A DNA stretch of 64,000 nucleotides from Paragorgia papillata (lineage: Eukaryota > Cnidaria > Anthozoa > Scleralcyonacea > Coralliidae). The translations under genes and the position numbers were made by a program. A model generated the notes under the pieces. The model saw nothing but the letters and a program-made list of their open reading frames with translations. It did not search any database and was not told the origin of the DNA. The stretch's first letter is position 1, and each line of letters starts with the position of its first letter. Below, piece by piece: positions 54,347 through 64,000 of this stretch. Location: positions 186,001 through 250,000 of the forward strand of contig JAWNZC010000470.1 of NCBI GenBank assembly GCA_035771165.1. Direction: 5' to 3'.

Positions 54347-54568
54347 CAATCTCGTTCTCAGAGCCCACGTTCCCCTTACCCAGCGGGCGGGAAACGAGAC
54401 TCTGGGATAATCCGTTTCACATCGATATTTCATTGGCTGATGAACACAGTGAACTCTATGTAACTCTTCTTCCAGATAACAAGAATCCTGTGATGGCGTG
54501 AACGGATTATCCCAGAGTCTCTCGTTTCCCGGGTGGGGAGCGTGGGCTCTGGGAACGAGATTGAGGTC
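54347..54568. mobile_element. Palindromic MITE of the 'tctcgttctcagagcccacg' family
   Basis: The left end 'caatctcgttctcagagccc' then 'acgtt' and the right end 'cgtgggctctgggaacgaga' then 'ttga' are inverted. Inside, 'ctgggataatccgtttcac' faces 'gtgaacggattatcccag'. Related copies are at 57303-57490 and, in fragments, 31258, 47970 and 53030. Confidence 0.85.
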
Positions 54569-54985
54569 GCTGTAACAAAGCTTCGCATGCAACGCAAATA
54601 CACGACATTGATGATCGAAGATAACAATAATTAAATTCGTTTGAATACGCCATTTGCACGGTGGAGGTATGTAACTGGAACTATCAGAATGCTTTAGCAT
54701 GCAGTACCCTCAATCTATAAGGATACTGCCAAAGCATTCTCGTAGTTGAAGGTACACATGAACGCTACCGTGCAAATGGCCGATTAAATGCAACGACTGT
54801 GCAATGCTGAACTATGAACAGCATAATATTATGATCTATATAGTTCTCTATGCTTATGCTCGAAGATTGAGTGAAAAAGAGCTATATATATCAGATGCAT
54901 GTATATATGTGTAAAATAGTTGTATATATACGGCTCTCGATTTCAAATGTTTATACAATTAACTAGAACTACTTCATCTACGGTG

Positions 54986-57900
54986 TTAGTAAAGTGATTT
55001 TGAACCGCTTTCTTCAAAAGCAGCCCATGATTCGTTTAGTTCAATAAAAATTGCTCTCGCTAAATGTTCTTCTGGAGCACCAATTAGCTAAATAATAAAG
55101 AAAGAAAAACAAACTTTTAATAAACATCATATTATATTGCCCCCTTACAAATTTTAGAAATATCTCAAAGACCAGTAGATTTTCTTCCCTTGATTTCCTT
55201 AAATATAGAGGCAACCAAGTTGGGTTTTTTCAACCAGCTTTCATGCAGAAATCGTCAAATCGCGAAGAAACGAAATTACAAATGCATATATTAAAAATAT
55301 ATTAAATTCATATATTAAACTTACATCTATCTCTAGTTTTAAACGTAGTATTTTCATGCACCTATTAGAAACTGACGATAATACTCACATTTGTAGTTTA
55401 TAAATTTCCTATAACTGTTATTTTCCTTAATTTTATTCACTTTGTATTAATAATTTAGTTATTATTTATAATTAAGCGCTGTTCTCCTGTTAATACCAGC
55501 ATTTATGCTGATAGGATCTTCAACAGTTTAAATAAAGATTTTATTATATTATATTTTGAAGAAGATGGATATCAAAGTTTGCGTTAGACTGCATTAATAA
55601 TATATCATTTATTTACCTTATCAGGATGAACAGAAAGAACCGCTCTTCTGTAACATTTCTTTACCTAATAAAACAGGGAAGAAAAACAACATTTGCAAGC
55701 TGCTTAACAAGAATTACCATAAAATGAGATTTATCTGTCCATTTACTTTGTTACAGCAGACATATCCAAACAACAGACAATGGATGCTGATTATTATATT
55801 TATTTTAAATGCTTACAGTGAAACATATGCGTAGTAGTAACATATGGTCAGTTATAAGCATGCTTCCCTAAATTTGAATTTTCGATCCTCAGGAAGCTCA
55901 TTTTTGTCTATTTTCATCTTAAAATCCAACTATTAAATAGTGGACAACCTAAAATATTTTAACTTTAATTGATACAAATAGTCGTTGATAGACCGATTAC
56001 AAAACTCCCTGGAAGCGAGGCTTTTCGGTGGTTACCGTTGCTAGAGCCCGATGCACGTTACTTTATTGGCCGTTGTTATAATACACCAATAATAACGGCC
56101 AATAAACTAACGTGTATCGGGCCCTAGAAACGGGAACCACCAAAAAGCCTCGCTTCCAGGAAGTTTTGCAATCGGTCTATTGTGTGACTCACAATTGCTG
56201 GTATTGCATCACAGTTCAGTCACTTTGCAGAAAAATTTGTGGGAGAAAAACATGTATATGTCGCCCGTCAAACGTTGTCAGGAGGCGACTGCCCTAACGC
56301 TTCCGCCACCAGTGAATAGAGTTATAGAGCGCCACACAATATCATATCTCTCACCTGGTCAGCACTGACTAACTCGTGCATTCCAACTTTCTTCCATCTC
56401 TCTTCACCTTCCCAAAGTACAGTATCCAATGAACATAACAAAGCTCGAATATTTCTCTCTTTACCTTCACTCCAACTTCGTACCTGAAAGTTACGAAAAA
56501 ATAAAATTATAATCCTTTATAGATCTCAGAATTTATCCAAGAACTTATTATTGAAATTTCATCTTATTTCATCATGCAGAAGCATGCATGCTAGGTCTGA
56601 TATTTCTATACGTATTGACGAAGCAAACCAAGTTGATAAATCGTTAATTATATTTGTTCTTTATCTATTTCACGGTTTTCGACATAATTCTTTTGTCGAA
56701 ATGAATATAAAAAGCCTTAAGATAGCCAGGAAAAAACGGTGTTTATTATATGACGTCATTTTTCCATATATGGGCAATAGAACGCAGCTTTTCCCAGGCC
56801 GGGTTACACACTAAAATCCGTATTGCACACTTCTATACTGGTTTAACCGGTTTTGAAGACGTAAAATCAAGCAAAATGGCAAGTCTAAACCAAAATGGCA
56901 AATGTATTTAAAACATTCAACTGAAAATTAACTGCATGCCACAATGTGACTTGTAGCCCAACAAACAAGTACTTGTGATACACGTAACACGCTGCCAAAC
57001 TTTTTGCGCGTGCGCGACGTCCAAGCTCGCACCTCAAAAAAATGGCGGGAAAACACTGAAATATTTGGACTGCTCCGACAGTCCGACACAAAAGTTAAAA
57101 TTATAAGCATACTACCAAAAAGATAAGGTAGGTAATTTGTTCATGGCTTCTTTGTCAATATTGTAACATATTCTGAAATTACCCGTTCGTAATTTTCATG
57201 CCCCTTTTTTTAAAACACAAATGAATAGTCGAGTCTTATTCACTGTCTGGTTGTTGTTGCCACGGCTAGTTCCCACTTCTCTTGCAATGTTTACTCTAGC
57301 AAATTCATCCCGGAGCCTTCGCCGGCAAGCAAACGAAGGCTCTGGGATAATCCATCACCGGAAACAGAAAAACCTGTTGCCGCTTCAAAAGAAGCCGCCT
57401 TTAGCTAGTCAATCAAAACACTTTGTGTGATGGATTATCCCAGAGCCTTCGTTTGCGTGCAGCGAAGACTCTGGGTACGAAATTGCGGTCTGCCATACGA
57501 GTTGTCTCAATCCCTAGAGCATTCGCGGCTATACTCGGAAGGTTGCTGGTTCGAGTTCCGTGTGGAGCTCTGGGTTTTCTGAGTTCAACTACTTGCTACA
57601 GCAAAAACAAACGATACTTTAACAACTTCAAGCTGAAAACACTATTTACGAAGATTTTTTTTTATTTTTAACTTTGCCTTTTAATAAGCTCACCTTGGCT
57701 TTCACGGGATCATCTTCTACCTCAACTTGTTTTCTTAAAGAATTTATTGTATTAGGTCCACTTTCAGATGAAGACGCTTTAAAACCGTGAGAATTTAATA
57801 TATCACTGAACTCATCTTTTGCAACTTTTTGGTTTACTGCAACAAAAACAAAAAGAAAGATAGTTGTAAGAATTGGTCTAGACTTGGTATGAATCCTCGA

Positions 57901-60900
57901 GTCTTTTTCTTATTATTTACTTATTTATTACTTTTAAACTTTATTTACGAGGCAAAAGACGTATTAACCATAAGGTTATCTTACATACGGCCCTCGTGAC
58001 CAGTCCTAACCACCGAGTGCGAGGCTAAGTCTGGGTCTTATTGTGGATTTAGGTTGAGTGTTTCGGGACATCCGTACGAATCACTGATCTCTATAGAACT
58101 GGATTGCTCATCCGGCTCCAAAAATGAAGCCAGCGGAGATGACGAATTTGGAGTACCAAGATGGCCGCCACGGAAACTGTGTATGTTTTCGTAGCACGAA
58201 AAGAGCCGGAAAAAGCCACATTAAAAATATTTCTGCCATTGGTATCAAACAAAGAACACTGTAAAAGGTTTAGAAGCTTAGTTTTTGCATTTGTTGGTAT
58301 TATTAAGCAGTAAAACGTGTTGTTTTGTAGTTTTTTACTCTGCTCGTTAATCGACAAACTTGCCTATATCACAAAACTCGTAAAAACCAACGAAATCAGT
58401 CAATAACGTCATTATAAAACTATCTATATACCTTTGGTATTAAAGTATAAGTCTTCACAAAGCCTTGAAGTATATAGTTGACAATTTCGGACTGTATTTG
58501 CTTGTATTTCCCTTCTGTTTTTCGGTACTAACAGTAAATTGCCATTTGAGAATTGTTTTACGGCTTTTCCGACTCCCCCGGTAAACCCTTACTACTCTTA
58601 AGCTCGCAAGGTACACTGGACCTGGAGTACCAATATGGCCGCCAGTGGCTTCAAAATATTTACTGCTGACCATAAAGGATGAGCAATCCAGTTGTATAGA
58701 TCAGTGGTACGAATACTCAACATTAACTTCGATCATTCGATCCACACATCTTCCTTGGTTCAAGCCCAGCAAGGATCGATATTATTGAGTGATGTTTCAC
58801 TTAGAAACACTTGACATTTGGCGCTAGCAAACGTGATTTTATTGGCTAAACAATTAACGTAAACGGATTTCCCGAAACACTCAAACCTAAATCCGCAGTA
58901 TTTGGTCGAGTGTCATCTTGACAAATCCCAAACCCACCCTCTAGTCATACGCTCGAGTCCAAACACTGTTCTGTCTAACGGCAGCTGATTTTACACTTCA
59001 AAGGAAACGTCTCGCCAAGCTGCGCAGGACCTGCTGGCCTTATTTCGCCTTACATTTTTTATTTGACTGTGTGCTCAGCCGCGCCCACAGTCCAATCAAT
59101 ACAAGTATAAATAATAAATTCATTAAAAAGTCAGCGGTTACTACCATGAAAGAAAGAATCCGTAAAGACATCATTATTCTACGGAACGGAACATCACATT
59201 ATTTTTGAACGTTAACCATTCAATTATCACATATCCTCAAGAAAAACCCTAATCAATAACCGTGTTCACCGCTAAACTTATACGCTAAAAAAACTCACTA
59301 TAGTAGATTTAGACGTTTCTTATAAAGCCGTTCCGTTCTTTTGAATAGTGAAACTGGTTTCATCGCCACCTTGCATCCGACACTCAGTCATTTATTTAAC
59401 ATGCTTTTAAAAAACTTTCAGGCACGTGCAATGAGTTTTCTGTGATTCATAAAGAGACAAACAAAAAAGTTTCTTCTACTCTACCAACTATTTACTCGGG
59501 CTACCTGTGGTGGCCGAGTCTAGGGGCGCTTTCCAGTTGACAAGGTTAGACCGGACTGACCGGACTGACCGATCTAACCGTGTAAATGGAAAGCCCCCTA
59601 GGCTTCGGCTCCGTTTCTTTTTGGGTGTCACGATTTTGCATTTTTGCACTTTTTATTTCCGCTACTATGCTTCCGGTGAGTTGTTAGCTGTGTGATAGAG
59701 TGAGGCCGTGAGGCATGTTGTAAGTTCTTTGCTCCTTTCGCTTTTGGAGTTAATTTGACAAAAAGTTGAACAGCTTTTCCTTTTGATCAAGGTGTTCTTG
59801 CACATTGTTGGTACATTTCGAAACTGACTGGCTGGCTGACAACTCTCTTGTAAATATGTTCACCTGTGTGAAGTATGCATCATTCGATTCAGGCTCCGCG
59901 CACTTGCGGCAAGTGCACCGAGCCTGAACGAAAGCCTATGGTGCCTACTTCACACAGGTGAACGTGACATGCCAGTACGTAGCCGGTAGCCCGAGTGCAC
60001 GCCTGACCCAGGCATCTTGTTCTTTCTTAAAATTAGAACACTAATTAATGAACTCACCATAACTATCCTTCAGACCATAGCTTCCAAACACAGAACTTCC
60101 AGAAGCATAGCTTGGTGTGTAGTTAGGCTTCTGAGCTGGAGTTTTAAGAGGAGCTTTACTTCCTAGTGGTGATCCATTTTGAAATCCTTTTGCTACAGTT
60201 GGTTGTTTTGGAGAGCCTGTCGGTTTCCCAAATGATGAAAATGGATCTGCTGTAGGCTTTCGCGGACCACTACCACCAAACTTTCCAAATCCACTGTTAG
60301 AACCGGCCAAGCCTCCTAGGTCTGCAAACGGATCATTTTCTTGAGTAGATTTTGGTGGGTTTACAAAATTATTTTGATTCGAAGAAACATTCACTTGAGG
60401 TGTTAAGATTGGACTGTTCTTGCCAGAATTGGAAGCGGATGTTTCCAAATCACCAAAAAAGTCTGTATTTTTCGCACCCGGGGCACCAAACAGATCGAAT
60501 GAATTAGAAGCAGATGAATTATGATTAGAAGGCTTGTTAAAAGCACCAAAGAAATCATCTTCGCTAACTGAATGATCACCAGGGGAAAGAATCAAGATAT
60601 CGTCAGCACTTTTATTACGCTTCATTCCTGAAACATTTTGAGGCAAACCAAGTGGATCGACATCTGAGGTTTCCTTGGAATGATCATTTAATATATTTAA
60701 AAGATCAAAGTCGGTACGAAGCTGCTGTTCACCTAGGCTGGAATGCCTTGTGTCTTTTCTAGAATTAGGAGATGGTAAGTTCGTATTAGTAGTACCAGTC
60801 TCAACACTTTCTTCAGCAGTGTCAATTCCAAGTCCAAGAAGATCTTCTTCGGGATGATCATCTTTCAATTCATTGTCACTCGCAGCTTTCTCTTTCTCTT

Positions 60901-63052
60901 TAAGATTAAACAAATCAACATTCTCCTGTTTACTAGTGCTTTGGCCTTCACTTTCAGTAAAGAAATCAAACGACTGTTCTTCATTGTTCCTACGGACATC
61001 ATTATTATCAGGTCTAGTAGGATTTCGCAAAGCTTCCCAATCATTATCAGAATCACCTTCACTACCACTGCTCTCCTTCAGAGGTTCTTCTTCGTCTTCC
61101 CAATTAAGCTTCTCGAAAAATGAACCAGTTGTTTTTTCTTCACTTGCCTTGTTTATTGTCGTTTGTTTCTCACTCGTACCTTTGTTGTTCCCCTTACTCG
61201 AGGTTTCTTTTCTTGATTTTCTATCAAGCTCAAATTGTTCCCTGTAGCACATCTCTCGGTCATCACCTAACACTAAGAAAGAAAATACAACGTCATTATT
61301 TCTATTTTTGGTATATAAAAAACATCTCGTTGGATTGTGCTAAGTTCAAATATCCGTATTCTTTTAATACTTTTACGTGACGTCACATCCGTTTTTATCT
61401 ATCCACTGAATAGCAAAAGAGAAGGTTGATTATTATTTCAGAATATTTACATGATCTTGATACTCAACAGTTGTTTACGTTCGTGTTAGAAAATGCCGTA
61501 CGCTTGCGTTATGCTAGGTTGTACAAATCGGTCTAATCTTATTTTGCCTGACCACCATATGGAACGCAAGCAAAAAGTCACGTGATTGAAACCTAATGAA
61601 ACCGAAACAGGACGAAATGGAAAAGTTGCCGCTGGTGTACGATAGCAATAAATAACCCCCAGGAATAAATGACCCACGATCACTCCAACTCAGAGAATGA
61701 CTCTGGTAATTCATCCTAGATACAAATGGTCGTCTGTAGATTTAATCATACTTAGTTTATTCATGCATAAATTACCTTTGATGTGCCGCGGTTAATAAAT
61801 AGGTTATTGGCCTTGCATATTAAATGACCTACTATATCGCTTTAGAACTAGGCCCAGAATACCATTTTTTTGTTAAATAACGACAAATATCGTCTGTGTC
61901 ATGAATAAACTAAGTCGGTTGGTGACCTTAACCTCGGTCACTAACCTATAAAAACCTGGTTTGGAAGGTTTGTGAAGATCTTTGTGCTGTGTTTTTGTTC
62001 ACTATTATGTAAATTTGTGCACATGCAGAAAAAAAAGGACAGAAACCGTAAATTGCAAGTATTTCATGTAATGTTTCCACGGCAAGGATAATTATTTTGA
62101 ACAGCAATCGCGATGGACCAAAAATTTATCTCATTCCATAAAATAAAACCCTAAGCCTTTACATGATACCGGAATTCCAAACCAGAAATCCCATTTCGGG
62201 ATGAAAACTGGTATATAAAGTGACTCACTTTGGAATGAACTAAATCTCATTCTGGAATCATGTAAACAGATAAACAAATTCCATGCAAGCCAGGGCTGCA
62301 AATAAATATTTTTTCTTGATAGGACATGTGTCTGATCCATTTCCAATTTTGGTCAGTCATTACAAAAATTTGTTCGGACATTAAAACCATTATCACTACA
62401 TTTTGTCGGACATATAATTCTTCAGAATACAGTTCTGAGTTCATGATATAAAGCCGGTTTCCGTGGCGGTCGTCTGACTCATCTGTTTAGCGTCACGCAC
62501 GTGTGTTATACTTATACATTGTCTTAACTCCTTGGTACCAGAGTAATTAAATACTATCAGTTTCTCTCAGAAGACCGATTCAGTTACGGAAGATTTAAAA
62601 TTCAAACATACTCAATCTAGTCGATAGAATTACAAAAGGAAATCGGCATTTTTCTCTCAAAAAGAGAAGTTTCTCTTTCAACAAACCGAATTTCTTGATC
62701 AGACACTATGTCCGATGACAATTTGATTTTGTTCTGACATTTGCCAAATTTGGTCGGACATTGTCCGATGTCCGACAGTAATTTGCAGCCCTGCAAGCGG
62801 TATAAAACTAATTCCTTCTGATGTAATATAAACACTCCCTCCTTAGTCTACATACCAAAGTCCTCCTGACACTGAAGGTACTCCTCAGAAGTAGTAAATA
62901 ACAATTGTCGTGTGGCGTTTTCATTTTGTCTTGTCTCCCAGACACATGTGGCATCGTTACAATGATCTTCGTCGCACGAAATCTCCAACGTAACGTTAAA
63001 ATTTTCAGCAAATCTACTTAAATTATTTGCGTCAAGAATGTCGACATCCTCT
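54986..63052 (-). CDS. GAK: Cyclin-G-associated kinase / auxilin, C-terminal part (6 exons in window)
   Basis: Exons in transcript order: 62856-63052, 60058-61272, 57694-57836, 56355-56483, 55617-55664, 54986-55087; phases agree and 610 codons plus stop are seen. The first exon encodes the end of the PTEN-like C2 module (FNVTLEIS ... RQLLFTTSEEYLQ). The large exon (404 codons) is low-complexity, Ser/Asn/Asp-rich, with clathrin- and AP2-binding type motifs: DPF twice, DLF, DFF and DLLG. Then come EFSDILNSHGF, EGKERNIRALL and LDTVLWEGEERWKKVG, and the J domain with VKKCYRRAVLSVHPDK (HPDK 574-577 of the visible part), ending LNESWAAFEESGSKSLY. It recruits Hsc70 to uncoat clathrin vesicles. The kinase domain, if present, lies beyond the right edge, so GAK versus kinase-less auxilin is undecided. 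Confidence 0.94.
55988..56180. mobile_element. Palindromic MITE in GAK intron
   Basis: Left arm 'atagaccgattacaaaactc' then 'cctggaagcgaggctttt'. Right arm 'aaaagcctcgcttccagg' then 'aagttttgcaatcggtctat'. The inner pair is 'ccgatgcacgtta' and 'taacgtgtatcgg', with 'ggccgttgttat' / 'ataacggcc' at the centre. It is 193 bp, with a nearly complete hairpin. Confidence 0.88.
57303..57490. mobile_element. Palindromic MITE, 'ggctctgggataatccatca' family, GAK intron
   Basis: 'cgaaggctctgggataatcc' then 'atcac' faces 'gtgatggattatcccagagc' then 'cttcg'. The outer words 'gagccttcgccggcaagc' and 'gcgtgcagcgaagactctgg' are looser. It is closely related to 54347-54568. A tRNA-like B box, 'ggttgctggttcgagttcc', follows at 57540 on the plus strand. 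Confidence 0.8.
58036..58898. mobile_element. Nested pair of inverted-repeat elements, GAK intron
   Basis: Outer ends: 'tggatttaggttgagtgttt' then 'cggga' at the left, and 'tcccgaaacactcaaaccta' then 'aatcc' at the right. Inner ends: 'cactgatct' with 'gaactggattgctcatcc' (58083-58114), and 'ggatgagcaatccagtt' with 'gatcagtg' (58678-58707). The inner element also has inverted 'ggagtaccaagatggccgcc' blocks in each arm. It appears to be an insertion of one MITE into another. Confidence 0.75.
59493..59605. mobile_element. Short repeat, second copy of the 43222-43430 family, GAK intron
   Basis: Contains 'actcgggctacctgtggtgg' then 'ctaggggcgctttccagttg', a tandem 'accggactgaccggactgac', and 'gtgtaaatggaaagccccct' with 'ag'. 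The word 'ctagggg(c/g)gctttcca' and its inverse form terminal repeats of a mini-element of about 80 bp. Confidence 0.65.
59850..59970. repeat. Palindromic repeat, GAK intron
   Basis: 'atgttcacctgtgtgaagta' faces 'tacttcacacaggtgaacgt', with 'ttcaggctc' / 'gagcctgaa' and 'gcacttgc' / 'gcaagtgc' at the centre. The whole can form a long stem. Confidence 0.8.
61493..61570 (+). other. Possible THAP-like zinc-finger N-terminus, 26 codons
   Basis: A plus-strand ATG at 61493 opens MPYACVMLGCTNRSN and stops at about 61583. The arrangement M-P-x2-C-x4-C with a following basic/Asn stretch resembles the first strand of THAP domains. There is no second half (Cys-x2-His) and no good donor was confirmed. 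It may be a relic of a THAP-containing transposon or an isolated first exon antisense within a GAK intron. Confidence 0.25.
62288..62796. mobile_element. MITE with 'cagggctgcaaat' ends, GAK intron
   Basis: The left end is ccagggctgcaaataaatat and the right end is 'acagtaatttgcagccctg'. The interior is rich in 'gtcggacat' and 'gtccgatgtccgac' words, including a short palindrome. The terminal design matches 13897-14345 ('cagggctcaaaataa'), suggesting the same superfamily with different interior motif clusters. Confidence 0.8.
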
Positions 63053-63390
63053 CTAAAGGAAAAAAACATTAAGAAACTAAGAAAGAAATAATTAATAAAT
63101 TATATCTGCATGAACAACGTACCAACATTGCCATTGAGAAAATATGTTTATAATACAACGGCGTTTCTGATTGGCTATCGTGCGTGCTCCATTTAACAAA
63201 TAGATTCCATTTTGCCGTTGTCTGATCAGTTATAGATGCACAGATGACGTCACAACGTGGTAAGAACAAAAAAGTGGCCCACGAGACGCAGTCGATGGAG
63301 CACGGTAATTTCAAACGTAATGAAAAACTCGTTTATAATCAGCGAAATAAATATTGTTTTCCGTTGTTTTGTGTCTGATTCTCTGTTATA

Positions 63391-63579
63391 AAAGAAATGG
63401 TTAATGGTTTGGCGTGCTCCATAGAGTTATGGATGCACTTGGAAAGTTGGGAGAGCACTAAAAAATCTAGAGTTGTTCTCGGCTATAGTCCCGACTAACT
63501 CTTACGCCTTTTTCGTGCTCTCCCAACCTCCGCGTGCATCCATAACTCGATGGAGCCCGTCAAACCATGAACCATTTCT
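63391..63579. mobile_element. Palindromic MITE, GAK intron
   Basis: 'aagaaatggttaatggtttg' then 'gcgtgctccatagagttatg' faces 'cataactcgatggagcccgt' then 'caaaccatgaaccatttctt', with 'gggagagcac' / 'gtgctctccc' further in. The loop is about 60 bp. A second hairpin, 'gacgtaaaatggttgtactt' / 'aagtacaaccattttacgt', lies at 63606-63675. Confidence 0.85.
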
Positions 63580-63775
63580 TAAATTTCAGTTTGACGTAAA
63601 CAAATGACGTAAAATGGTTGTACTTACTTACAATGAAACCATTGTCTTGGAATAATAAGTACAACCATTTTACGTGATCAAATCCAAGATGGCGACGCCC
63701 ATGATTGACTCAGCTTTCGAACTATAAAGCCTTTATCATCAGGGTAAACTAACATTATAAAGAAGAACGCTTATA

Positions 63776-63969
63776 GACCTTATTCAAAAATGGCTGCCGA
63801 ATCAAAATTCTTTTATATGCATATAAAATATAAATTGGCCCTAAATTGGCAGCTTTAAAGTAAAGATTCTTTTGAATTTCCCACATGCATGAAAACGAGT
63901 TCATATAAGGGCTAATTTATATGTATACAAAATAATTTAATTCGGCAGCCATTTTTTGTATAAGGTCTA
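63776..63969. mobile_element. Palindromic MITE, family D (copy 2), GAK intron
   Basis: The left end 'agaccttattcaaaaatggc' is identical to copy 1 at 50028; the right end reads 'gccattttttgtataaggtc' then 't'. The inner 'tcttttatatgcatataaaa' and 'gaaaacgagttcatataagg' also match copy 1 with inverted order of halves. Confidence 0.85.
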
Positions 63970-64000
63970 TACAAGTACTTCTCACATGCATTAATAATTC

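Noticed and set aside
57520..57600. tRNA-like B box 'ggttgctggttcgagttcc'
   Set aside because: No acceptable A box or cloverleaf; at most a degraded SINE head.
60854..61380. Plus-strand frames opposite the large GAK exon
   Set aside because: Shadows of the Ser/Asp-rich coding strand; no homology-like features.

Overview
This is an AT-rich, intron-rich animal nuclear sequence. It carries four protein-coding genes with short exons bounded by GT-AG splice sites, set in a dense layer of transposable-element remnants. The gene set (LRRC40, an EPHX4-like epoxide hydrolase, GADD45, GAK/auxilin) is metazoan. The repeat style (palindromic MITEs, 5S- and tRNA-derived SINEs, LINE fragments with pentanucleotide tails, and the recurring 'gggggcatgccccc' family) most resembles an anthozoan cnidarian. 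That placement is inference, not proof.

Layout. 1-9.26 kb: intergenic, with a LINE 3' end, several MITEs and C/G-rich repeats. 9.28-28.60 kb (+): LRRC40, reconstructed as 17 exons and 598 aa. Its introns hold MITEs, 5S-type and tRNA-type SINEs, a truncated LINE, a 30-copy 24-bp minisatellite and a long trinucleotide tract. 28.6-32.8 kb: intergenic, containing a MITE split by a decayed hAT transposon. 32.83-43.17 kb (-): EPHX4-like hydrolase, 11 exons and 348 aa, with an intact catalytic triad. 43.2-45.9 kb: a shared divergent upstream region. 45.89-48.69 kb (+): GADD45-like gene, 5 exons and 145 aa, with a perfect palindromic kappaB-type site about 190 bp upstream of its start codon. 48.7-55.0 kb: intergenic, repeat-rich. 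54.99-63.05 kb (-): the C-terminal 610 codons of a GAK/auxilin clathrin-uncoating cofactor; its kinase and most of the PTEN-like part lie beyond the right edge.

The four genes are not an operon and have no evident joint pathway. LRRC40/EPHX4 and GADD45/GAK are convergent pairs; EPHX4 and GADD45 are divergent. I found no prokaryote-type system, CRISPR array or coherent undescribed gene system. The most interesting items are the kappaB-like site at GADD45, the layered transposon at 29.2-31.9 kb, two 5S-derived SINE copies differing by one clean 62-bp block, and a short Cys-rich reading frame kept open in two repeat copies 17 kb apart.
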